Assembly (NCBI GenBank): GCA_021613535.1
Contig: CP075497.1
Location: 2,666,001-2,730,000 of the forward strand
Length of the DNA: 64,000 bases
From: Adineta vaga
Taxonomy: Eukaryota > Rotifera
Direction of reading: 5' to 3'
Both the position numbers and the translations under genes were made by a program. How positions within the stretch are numbered: position 1 is the first letter of the stretch; the number at the start of each line of letters is the position of its first letter. Of the stretch, positions 22,245 through 35,300 are shown piece after piece. The notes beneath the pieces are model-generated. The model was given only the letters and a program-made list of their open reading frames with translations, did no database searches and was not told where the DNA came from.

Positions 22245-22906
22245 TTTTTTATATTTTTCTTTTCTTCTATAAAATATTTCTAAAACAATACTATCCAGAA
22301 ACTATTTCCTTTGCTAAACAAGACAATTTGTGAATTTTTTGTACTCTACATCCTAATTAACGACAAGTTTTACAAGAAATAACTATAACAAGTCATCTAC
22401 TCGAGAAAAAAAGCAAGCTTCATTACGAATAATTAAATATATGCTAAGAATTGAAAAATTCATTACAATACTAAAATTATTTTCGAAGGTAACACTTCTT
22501 TCTTATCGTATTATTCATATTCTATCGTGTTTTATGTTAATTCAACATTCAATGATTACTTTAATATTCTTCTATCGAACATTCAATACATTTGTTGTTA
22601 GGTAAGTTTTTATATTTATTCAGAATGATGGCAAATAGAGCGAGAAGCGTGTAAAAGAATAAAAAACTTACTGCTGAGCAACTCGTTCTGTTCTTTCAGG
22701 CATTTTTTCCCTTTCACGTGTCATATAAAAAATACACTCACTTCTATTACTAACTTGTTAAGTGAGCCAAAAAAAAGAAAACATACGTCAAAGAACGTTT
22801 AAATATTTTAAAATTTTCAAGAATATATCTGGTAAGTGCTATACTTATTTTTTTCTCTCTATCATTTTCTTTTCTTAGGAAAGTTAACAAGTGAAATTAA
22901 ACGAAG
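22245..22906. other. Intergenic gap with probable 5' UTR intron
   Basis: 662 bp, AT-rich. Near its end a GGTAAGTG donor (22830-22837) and a pyrimidine-rich TTTTCTTAG acceptor (ending 22879) suggest a 5' UTR intron, or an acceptor for spliced-leader addition, just before the 22907 gene. No other gene seen. Confidence 0.4.
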
Positions 22907-23150
22907 ATGACCATTCCTGTTGTTATTACTGGTGTAGTTGTTCTTTCAGTAGTAATTACTGTTTGTACACTTGTTTTATTAGTAAGTATTTATATAAACA
23001 AAACAAAAAGAGAATTTTTATGATCTTCTTTAGGGATTCTGTTTATGGCCAGTAATACAAGATTTTCGAAGAGAAAAACGTTTAAAAGACAAACACAATA
23101 ATCGAGATAATTCAGCTGATTCTTCTAATCTTAAACATGAACGTCTTTGA
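22907..23150 (+). CDS. 63-aa single-pass membrane micropeptide
   Basis: Exon 1 (22907-22981) and exon 2 (23034-23150) join at a phase-0 52-bp intron. The protein is MTIPVVITGVVVLSVVITVC through one hydrophobic helix of about 24 residues ending LVLLGFCLWPVI. A basic then polar cytosolic tail follows (QDFRREKRLKDKHNNRD, ending NLKHERL). The positive-inside rule puts the C-terminus in the cytosol. Splice sites are good, an acceptor-like site precedes the ATG, and AATAAA lies 93 bp after the stop, all of which favour a real gene. It resembles SMIM-type small integral membrane proteins in form only; no family assignment. Confidence 0.65.
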
Positions 23151-23242
23151 TAATCTTTCTAAACATATTATATTCATAAATTATTCTATTTCGGTCATAA
23201 TCAATCAATGTCTATTTTTCATAATGTTATTTATATATATTG

Positions 23243-23248
23243 AATAAA
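23243..23248 (+). terminator. Polyadenylation signal of the micropeptide gene
   Basis: AATAAA 93 bp after the stop at 23150 and shortly before the convergent DSL/EGF gene end. Confidence 0.45.
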
Positions 23249-23365
23249 ACAAAAGAATTTGACATAAATCATTTGAATTTATTATTTAAAACGCGAAAGA
23301 ACGAAAAATATTCATTTAAATTTAGTTTTTCAAAAAAACAACATACTGTTCGTTTAATAAAATAA

Positions 23366-26300
23366 TTAAAAAGAATCCTCACTATACATGGGACTTTTCA
23401 TAACACTTATGGGTATATCTTGTCGATTTCCCAATGATGTTGGTTCATAATGTCTTTGTTTCTGTTCTCGATGAGAATTAAACGGTAAAATATATCGAAA
23501 ACTACCCGATGGTGATACTGATCTTGATGTTCGTCGTGGTCGACGAAATTCTATAGTCGATGGTTGATCTTGTAAATCAATTACTGATATAGAACGTTTG
23601 GATAATGTAGCTGGAGGAATAGCTGCACCGTAAATACGTTCATCATTTGGCGCATGATGAATATCTTGAACAATTACAGATGAATTACGTTCGGCACTAA
23701 GAAGAAAAGAAGAGGATTAGACGTGATTTTTCTATAATTCATAAACATTTGAGTCTATTGAAGAAGATAATGAAGCAGGCAGTGCAGATTGTAATGAAGA
23801 TGCATTTAAATATCTCCATTCTTCTTGAGATAACCGTCGAACTTGTAATTCTGGTCGAGAAATGATTTGATGTTCATCTAAACTTGATATTGATGATGAT
23901 GATGGAAAATAATTCTCTTCACGACTCAGAATATCAATACAATGTCCGTATGATCGATAATTTGGATGATAGGATATCTCTATCGATCTGTATTAGATAT
24001 AAGCAGAAGCAGAAGCGTTAATTTTAAAAGAAAAGCGTTATTGATTAAAGAGATTCATCTTACCGTTGTCGACAACAAACGTAAAAAATTAAACATATGA
24101 TTAACCAAAGAGTTAATATACCAACAACAAGAATCAAAATAATCCACCAGTCAAGCTTAAGAAGAAAAATAGAAAGATTCTATCAATAAAAACAACTTGT
24201 TTTTTTTACCCCAAAAAATGGACCTGAACGACGATAAAATGGTACATTTACTGATTCGTCACTATTTATTAACACTTGATTATTTTTTGTTGGTATATAA
24301 CGTGTATAAACTAATGTTTGTAAACCCGTTTGATTAAATATTTGAGTATAGAGTCTTTCGGACGGTTGAGAATAATCACCAATATCACCTGAACGTAAAC
24401 CAATCATATAATCAACTTTTGTTTGTCCATTACTACATATTCCAATATATAACAATCAACAGAAGATTTCAATTGAAAGACTTACTTAGCTAAAGTTGAA
24501 CTAATCGATGGAATTAAAATATCATTTGCTGAGAAGAGATAACTATTAGCTAATGCCCAACTGTTTCTCAAAGCTTGATTAAGCATTGATAATGTTGTTG
24601 AACTAGTTAAATTGATTTTACTTCCATCAATATAAAGTGAAAATCGTTTATAAGGTATATTTGTATATAGATTTGATAGAATAATTGAATTTATTGATGG
24701 TTGTGTTACAGTTAATGAAGATAAATCTGAACCATTAAGATTAATTGTATAAGTAACACGTGTTAATGTTTGACTAAAATTGAAAAAAGAAAAATATTGA
24801 AAAGGAATAAGAAAACTTGAAAACAAAATCAATTTTACTTATTATTTGTCAAATAGGTTGAATCAAAATACATTTGCGATGAAACACTAATCATTAAATT
24901 ATCTAAATCATAGAATAAAATAGAAAAGTTTTGTATAAAAATTTGATTTACTATTCGATTGTCGCCATGCATTTTCTAATGTTGTTCGAATGATTTCATT
25001 TGACGATCGTGGTTCTATTAAATATATCCAATATGCTTGATACGGTATACAATGACTTGTCTAAAAATAAATAATAAATCAAAATAAAGAAATCTCCTTT
25101 ACTTACATTGACAAATTTTCCATAAAGTTGATCGAATGCCGAATTTGGCGGTGGAATTAAATTGTTTACATTAACATTCGATAAAAGACTTTGAACAATA
25201 TAATCAATTCGAAATGATTTCTTTCTAAAAAAGACAAAACTTATTCGCAATTTCAACTCATTTTTTTCTCGTACCCTCCCGAACAAATATATTGTACTTG
25301 ATTTTGTAATTGAATAATTAATGTTCCAGGTTGAATACCAACATTTTGATTCATCCATATTTGCGCTAGACCATCCGCAAGAGCAATCGGTTGGGCAACA
25401 AAAACATTTCGTTCCAGATAAATACTATAAACACCACCTGTTCCGTTATTCAAATTGGTCACTCCAGGATAGTACAATGAGAAATCACATCGAGTTAAGA
25501 TTTGTGTATCATTTTGAAACTAAAATAAAAACAGAAAAATCGATTGTTGAGAAGATTTAAGATTTTTTACCACAAGATAAAAACGCGTTTGATTAGCATT
25601 GAGCGTTTCTGCATAGACGATTTTCGCAGTTCCATATTCTAAAAACAAATTGATAGAAATGATTTCGAAATCAAAGTTTTCCTTACGTCGATTGTACGAA
25701 GTTAGATAATTTTCAATTTCTCGACGAGTGGCACTTGTTAATGGTAATGTAACATTCGCTATATATTGATGAGCATCACTACGTGCAACAGATAATTGTC
25801 CAGTTGGATATAAATCATATTTAATTGGTTGCATTGTTGAAAAAATAGACTAAAATAAAAAGTTTTAAAATTCGAAAAATTAAAATTATGAAAATTTACT
25901 TTTAATTGAACTTGAATTTGTTCTTGTGTAACAACTTGATTTGGTACAATCACATAATAAATTCGTGTTACTAGTGACATATCAAAACCAAATCGTGCTT
26001 CGACTAAGAACGATGAAACTGTACTACTAATTCCTGTTCTTTGTAATGCAGAAGTTAATAATGATCCAAAATTATCTTGTGTAAGATCAGCTAGAAAAGA
26101 ATTTCCTCGAAGATCAACAAATGATGCTGTATAAGTAAAAGGTATTTGTGTCACATAAGTATTCGGCGAATCACATAGACCATTCAATGATTGAATCAAA
26201 TTTGGATTGAAACATGCACTTGGAACTGTATAACCATCGGATGTGAGAACAATGTAAGTTATTGTTGTAAAGAATTGACTAAAAAACATAAATTGAAATA

Positions 26301-29300
26301 AAGAGAGAAGAGAGAGAAAAGATTTCTTTTACTTGGATGAATAAACAAAATATTGTTGTAATTGAAGAATATAAACATTCGAATTAGTTAAACCTTGTCG
26401 AATTGGATTTTGCCAATAATCAACTAAACTTGCTTGTGCTAAAGTTCGACTAATTTTTCCAGTAAATGTTATTTGTTGAACATCACGTTGTTTAACTATA
26501 TTATTTGGAACGATATTTGATATATATGTCAATGGTATTTGAGAATAATATGGACCCGCAAATTGTGATGGTGATAGAATTAATGCTGATAAATATCTTC
26601 CATCAAGTTCTTGATCATTATAGAATAGAAATGCATAAATTCTTTGAATTGTTGCTAATGAACTTGTATTTAAATATGTATCTTCCAATAAAACTTTCAC
26701 GTTATTACTTGTAATTGAACCTTTTCAAAGAAAATAAAACGACTGAAAAATTAGAAAAGATTAGATTTACTTTGTTGATTATATGTGGCTAGAATTAATC
26801 GTTGTAAATATTCTCGATCATTTATTGTTAAAGAATTGGAATAGAAATAAGAATATGCTTTGGATAAACGATAAATACGAGTTAAGATTCGTTGCATTTG
26901 AACAGAGATTAAAATTTGATATAATTGATTATTTAATTGTAAGGGACTGTCAAGCCAAGTTCCATTTTGATGTTGAATATAAATATTCGGTAAACGGTAG
27001 ATTTGTCTAAGAGAAGAATTGAATTTTAGAAATAAAAATCGAGATTCTTACCCGAGATTATCAACAGCTTCTTCAACACCAAAGATCGTCATATTCATCG
27101 TGTAGATTCCAGCTTGTTGTAAGGCATTATTTAATCGTCTTTGAAGTCTAAATAAGAGAATGAAATAAATTTCAAAGAAGATGGTTTTTTTTTATAAAAA
27201 TTTACATTTGTGGAATTGGACAGGATATATGAAAATCTTGAATACTATTTTGATATGGAATAATTTGTGTTTGATTTGAACATAGTAATTGATTATTTGC
27301 TTGAGTAATTGTTGAGAGTAAGATTGGATTTATTGTTAAATTAGTTGCTAAAGTTTGATTGTAAGTCATTCCATTGATCGTTATTAGAAAATATGCAGTA
27401 TTTGCCGGTTGACTAGAAATACAAAAAAAAAGCGTTTTGCTTTTTCCTCAAAATGAGAGGAAGAAGAAATTTCAAATTACCCTGTCGATGTTACACCAGC
27501 TTGAACACCTTTTAACATAACGACCACATTTGATTGTCCTATGAAAGAAACATTCATATCAATATTGATTTCTCGAAAAAATTTACCCGTAGCCGCTGAA
27601 ACTGCATTTGCAATTAAATTTGTCCATAATGATATTTCATTGAATGGAATACATAATTTCAATGGTAAGAGAATATTTAATGATATATAAGGTGTACATT
27701 GTTGATAAATTCGATAATTTACACTATTGAGAATATCATTTACTGACGCTAATGGTTCAATATTGGAACCCAAAACAGTTGATGAACCACTGGTAATTAT
27801 AAATCGTATTCGAGTCATTAAATCACCGGATATTGTCGCAAAATGTTCTACTCTTAATGGAATTGCAACATAACTTTCTATAATAACAAATCACATATTC
27901 AGAATGAAGTATTATCTTAAAAAATGTTTACGTGTTGAGAGAAGTGATATTCGATGTGCTGTATAGTATGCTGAGATTGTTTGCATTAATAATTGAACAT
28001 TTCCATCATTAATCGAAGGAAAATAACCACATATATCAATAATATACGGATCAACTGAACCAGTTGGATTACCAATAGCTCCACACATTGCGGCATATTG
28101 TGCAGCTGTTGGTTGTTGAATGACAACATTGGATGGAATAGTTGAAAAGATTGTATAATTGAAATTATAGATAATAACTTGAGTTCTAAATATAGAAAAA
28201 GAAAGAATGAAATGATTGAACGAGATTTTGTATACTGATTTTGATATCCATATTGTTGTGATGTTTGAAGAATTGCTCGAGTTTGATTATCTAATGGAAG
28301 ACGTGTGGCGGATATTTTACAAAGTGTCGAATACGTTTGTGAAGAAGAACCAGTGGTTAATTGTCGATTGGTTAATTGAGCAAAGGAATAAAAAATTGAT
28401 TGACCAACTAAATCAAAGAGAGAAACATTTTTCTAAAATTATTATCCAATTTTTCTTTCTCATACCAGATGAAGTGATTCCAAATTGTGTCAATATTGAT
28501 GAATCAATATCTATACGTGTATTATTATTTGATAATAACCATTGCCATCGATTTAATGTAGTACTGTATATTCCACTTGTCCAAAAATCTAAATAAAAAT
28601 CTTTGTTTGTTCTTTTAGATAAAAAAATGAATAAATAGGAAAACCTCGAGCTAAACCACGAGCAAATAATGCTGGAATTAATTGTTGTTGTATTTCATCT
28701 ATTGATTGAAACCAAACAAGTTGTGCAGATTTATCACTACAATCTTGAAGCGCATTTATTTGACTAACAAGTGATGACTGTTGATTGATTTGATAACAAT
28801 ATGGATAGAATGTTGTTGGACTAACCAATGTAAATGGAGTACTACAAACTAAGAAAAAATATATCTGTTAAGAAATTGATTAATTCTATGATTGAGTTAT
28901 TTACCGAGTATAACATTTAAACTATTCCAAACTTGATCAATACATTGTAAAATAAGTTCCCATGATGAACCTAAATATTCATTTTTGTCAACAATGTTTT
29001 ACTTATATATTTTTATTAATAGAATACCTCCAGGTCGATCAACTGGAATGACAATTTGTCCTGGATAGGTCGTATTTACTGGTGTAATTGGTGTTTGACA
29101 AAGATTTCCAGTAAATGTTGATGGACATAAACATGTACATCGACATCCTGTTGCATTTAGTATACGTGTACCATTATTTTGACATAATGACAACGAACAA
29201 ATATCAAATGGTGTTTCACAACGTGATCCTTTGTGTTTTGTGAAAAGAAAAATTCTTTTTATTTTGTACAGATGACAAACATTTACTTACCAGTAAAACC

Positions 29301-32300
29301 GCATGGACATTGACATCGTAATGCACTATCTTGAATCAAACATGTGCCTGCATTAAAACAACTATCACTCCTGCAAAGCGGAGTATTACAATTTGTACCT
29401 GAAAAAAAAATCTTTTCTTTTACAGAATCAATTCATAGATTAGTTCATTACCAGTAAATCCTGTTGCACATATACATGTATAGAATCCATTACCTAAACT
29501 TATACAACTGCCACCATTGAGACCTAGAAATAATTCATGTCACCAATACAATGAAATGACATTGAATTGACTTACATGGATTTGATGAACAAACATTATA
29601 TGGTACTTCACAAGATGCTCGTAGCATTGCCTTGCTAACGGCTGCTCGACTAGCTTCATCATTCTGATTCGTATAACTAGTTTCACATATACATACGAAT
29701 GAAGTCGAATTCCTGTTCTGACATATTCCTTGAACACATGGATTTGAGCCACAAGGTGAAAGAATCTCACAACTGAAAATAAAAGAACTTCTATATCACT
29801 AAAAGCTTTTGAATTTCTTTCGAAACATACTAAACACCATATCGTTCAGGTGGACATTGACAAATTTGAAGACCCGTTATTGGATTGATAATGCAAGTAG
29901 AATTGCCTTGACAAGGATTAACCGGACAGTAGATTATCTGTTGAGAACATGTTAAACCAGTATATCTTGGTGGACATATGCAAGTATAATTTGTTAATGA
30001 TAATGTTAAACAAGTTGCATTATTTAAACATGGATTCGAAGCACATGGTAATGAAGGTATATCACAATTAATTCCAGTTAATAATGGTGGACAAAAACAT
30101 TGATAACCACCGTTAGCAAGACTAGTACATGTACCTGTTCGACATGGATTTGATGAACAACCAAGGGATGTAATTTCACAACGAGAACCTACAAAAGTAA
30201 AAGTTTTGAAGAAAAGACTTCCTTTGTCATTTCAACCTTACCAGTATATAATGTTGGACAAATGCATTGCCAAAATGGATAAGTTCCCATCGATGCACAA
30301 GTACCACCGTTGATACAAGGCAATGCTCGACATGGTTCATAAATTTCACAATTTGTTCCAAAGAAACCCGAATTACAAAAACAAATATATGATCCATAAG
30401 AATTGATACATCGTCCTCCATTAGCACAGATTCCCGGAATCGTTGTACATTCATTGATATCTGCACATCTAAATAGTAAAATATCGCAATATTTTAATAA
30501 TTCAATTCTATTCATTATCATTATACATACACGCCCATCATATATTGAAATCCAACTGGACAATTACATGTATAAGAATAGTTTCCATTTGCAATACAAT
30601 TACCAGTTAAACAAGGATTTGTTTGACAAACATTTATTTGACATAATGCGCCTGTATATGCATAGGGACATTGGCATTGACATGTGATTGGTGATGTTAC
30701 CAATGATGTACCAATAGCACATGGATAATAGGAACAAGGATTTAGTTGTGTTTCACAATAACTACCATTATAACCTGCAGGACAAGCACAGGTAAACGTT
30801 AATGGACCAGTTCGTACACATGTTGCACCATTTCGACATGGACACGATTGACATGGATCGTATGTAGTTGCACATGTTGTACCATTAAAACCAGCAGCAC
30901 AAATACATGTATAATTAAAATAGATGGGTGATGAAACACATTGTGATAAGGGTCCACGACATGGATAACTTACACAAGGATCACATGCCAATTGACAATT
31001 AACACCATAGAATGGCCATGGACATTGACATATATAATAGTTTGATGTAGGTTCCAGACATGTACCACCATTAAGACATGGACGACTTAAACATACACTT
31101 ACACTAGTATTCGTTAAGGTACAATTTTGTCCAGTTGCACCAGGTGAACATATACAACGATAACCATACACTCCATCTAATATACATTGACCATAGATAC
31201 AAGGAGATGGTGAACATGGATTGACTGGTATTTCACAACGTGTACCAACATAACCTTGATAACAATCACATACATAACTATTGTTTGCATCGATTGCTCG
31301 ACATCGTCCATATAGACAAGGACATGATGTACAAGCACCATCCGATACACGTGTATCACAACGAAGTCCAGTATAACCAATTGGACATGTACAATTAGCT
31401 AAACCAGCTCCAAGATAATTACATGTACCTCGAACACAATAGGAACTATTTCCAATCGTTGTTAAACATAAATTGATTGGTGACTGACACAAATAACCTG
31501 TATAACCACTGGAACATAAACATGTACAATTCGTTGTACTAGATATAATAGGTATTCCATTACCACAGGTTAATGATGAACAATTACTAATTAACGTTTG
31601 ACAAATAATACCACTATACATTGATGAACAGAGACAAGTGAAAGATGTCGTTTGTGGAATACAAATACCTTGATTAAGACATGGATTCGATGAACACCAA
31701 TTAGTACTTGATTCACAACGAAGACCACCGTAACCTAATGAACATGAACATTGATAACCAAGACCATTTGATATGGTTGAACATGTACCATTGTTTAAAC
31801 ATGGACTAGATAAACATGGTTGATTAAGAGTTGTACAATTAGCATCAGAATAGCCTTGTTGACAAATACATTGATAACCATTCAATGTTTCATAACAAAG
31901 ACCATTATTTTTACATGGCATTTGTGTACAAAATAGATCTCTTAATTGACAAAATGAACCACGATAGGTTGCTAAGCATGAACAATTCAATAAACCTGGA
32001 CCAATATCATTACATATTCCACCATTTAAACATGGAGATGATTGACATGCTTGAACACGTACTGTACATGTTGTACCTTGAAATCCATATGGACATTGAC
32101 AAATATAAGAACTAATTTGATTAATACATGTTCCATTATTAAAACATGGATTTAATGTACATGAATTAATTGGTGATTCACATCGTTGACCAGTATAACC
32201 CGGAAAACAATAACATTGATAAGAATTTATCGATGGTATACATGTACCATTGATACATGGTGTAGTTGAACAAGTATTGATTGTATTCTGACAAACAGTA

Positions 32301-35300
32301 CCTGTATAACCAGATTTACATGAACAAACACCGCCGGATGAACTTGTTCGAATACATGTACCATTATTTAAACAAGAAATAGATGCACACGGATCAAGCA
32401 TTGATTCACAGTTAGTACCAGAATAACCTTTTAATATGAATTTGAAAAAAATCAAAATCAAATCAATTATCTTGAATTTCTACTTACCAGTTGGACAAAG
32501 ACATCGATAACTATTCAATATTGGTTGTAAACAAATACCAGCATTTTGGCATGGTGATGATGAACATTCATTGATATCAATTTCACAACGATTACCTGTT
32601 AAACCAGCTAGACATGTACATCGATAACCTGTACTTGTTATGCTACATGTACCATTATTAAGACAAGGACCTGAACTACATTGATAACCGCCTTGTTGAC
32701 ATTGTGTACCTGAATATCCAGTTAGACAGGTACAAGTAAATGCATTGATCATATCTGTACATGTACCATTATTTAAACAAGGTAAACTTCCACATTCATT
32801 GATATCTGTTTGACAATTGAAACCTGTATAACCAGGAGTACAAAGACAATAGTAATAACCCGCTGTAACTTCTCGACATGTACCAAATCGACATGGATTT
32901 GCTGTACATGCATTAATAGTTAATTCACATCGAGGACCTGTATAACCATATGGACAAGAACATTGAAAACCAGTACTTGCTACAATAGTACATGTACCAT
33001 TATATCTAATTGAGAAAAACAACAATGAAGAAATGGATAAGATAGTCTTCGGGGTTTTGTTTTGTTTTCTGAAAGTTAACTTACAAACAAGGACTACTTA
33101 AACATGGTTGAGTGATACTTTGTTCACAATTAATTCCTTGAAAACCGGTTACACATCGACATTGATAACCATTGGTTAACAATGTACATGTACCATTATT
33201 TAAACATGGAGCACTTAGACAGAAATTGACATCATTCTATAGGACAGAAATAAAAATGACATGACGAAAAACATTCTCAGTACATACTTCACATAGAACA
33301 CCTTCACCTCCTGAATAACAGCTACAGATGAATCCATTGACTCGATCAATACATTGACCACGTCGACATGGTTGTGTTGCACAATCATCAATATCAATTT
33401 CACACATATCACCTGTAAAACCAGGTAAACATTGACATGTATAACCATGAGGTTTAACATCATAATTAACTAGACAAGTCGCATTATTTGCACATGTTTT
33501 TGAATTTAAACATGGATTTATTTGTTCGGTACATGTTATTCCAGAAAACCATGCAGGACACAAACAAACAAAACGATCAAGTCCATCAATACATGTTGCA
33601 TTCGATTGACAAGGATTTGAAGCACATTTATTAATTTGTACTTCACAACGAACACCTGTATAAGATGATGATGGACATATACAATCATAACCATTCAGTC
33701 GATTTTGACAAAGACCATTTATACATGGTGAACTCAAACAATAATCAACTAATAAATGACAATTCGATCCTGTATAACCAGGTAAACATTGACATGTATA
33801 ATTCCATACTTTATCGATGCATGTTCCATTATTTAAACATGGATTTAATAAACATTCATTGGATTTATTTTCACATTGTAGACCAAGATAATCATCAAGA
33901 CAGATACATCGATAACCATTTAAAAGTGATATACATAAACCATTATTTAAACATGGATTACTTAAACAATAATTGATTACTGTTGAACATCTTGTTCCCT
34001 AGAAAATACATTTAAAAATTATATATACGATTCATTACTATATTTATACTTACATTGTATCCTTCTAGACAATCACATTTGTATCCATTGATTAATGTTC
34101 GACATATGCCGCCATTTAAACAAGGATTCGATTGACAATAATCAATTTGAATTTCACAATAGAAACCCGTAAAACCTATGAAAAAAAGTCTTTTTCCTCA
34201 AACAAGACAGTTATGTTGATTTTTGTGATACTACCTGGATTACAAATACAAGAGAAATTATTGAAAAGATCAATACATCGTCCAGAATTAAGACATGGAT
34301 TGACTGGTTCACATTCATTTCGTTCTGTTTCACATTGTGTACCTAAACGATGAAGAAAAAAAGAATGAAATTTTTGATTGAATAAAAAAAACACATTTTA
34401 TATACCGATAAGACCACTTGGACATAGGCAAACATATTGATTAATCAATGATTTACATGTACCATTATTTTGACAAGGTTGTGATTGACATTGATCAATG
34501 ATTGTTTCACAAAATAAACCTGTAATTCCATTTGGACAAGAACATTGTGGACCAAGATCAGTATTTGAACATATACCTCCGTTTTGACACTGAAAAAAAA
34601 ACAAAGAAGTCATATCATCTATTACTTCATAATCAAACAATCAATTTCTTACTGGTTGTGATTGACAATAATCTACAAGCAGTTCACAATTATCTCCCTG
34701 ATATCCCTGTGCACATAAACACATCAATGCCGTTCCATTTCGTATACATTTACCGCCATTTAAACATTCAAAACCTGTACATTGATCTTGCAAACGTAGA
34801 CAATTGGTTCCACTGTAAACAGGTGGGCAAAGACATTGATAACCATTAATTAAATCCACACATGTTCCACCATTCAAACACTAAAGATTGAAAAACTTTG
34901 TTATGTTTTTTCTTTAATTTTAATAAACAAATCTTACTGGTTGTGATAAACATTCATTGATATTAACTTCACAATAACGACCTGTATAACCTGATTTACA
35001 TGAACATGTAAATGATCCGACTGATGTTTGTAAACATTGTTGTACTCCATCGATTGAACATGGATTTGTTAAACATAAATTTATTATTTGTGTACATTGT
35101 GAACCTGTATAACCTGGCGCACAACAACACGTATAATTCGTTCCTAAACGCATACATGTACTATTGGGACCACATGGTGATGGTAAACATGAATCAATTG
35201 ATGCATCACAATTCGGACCTGAATAACCATAATCACACAAACATCCATAGGCTGAACCAGTTGTTGAATTGGAAATGCATGTTCCATGAATACATGGATT

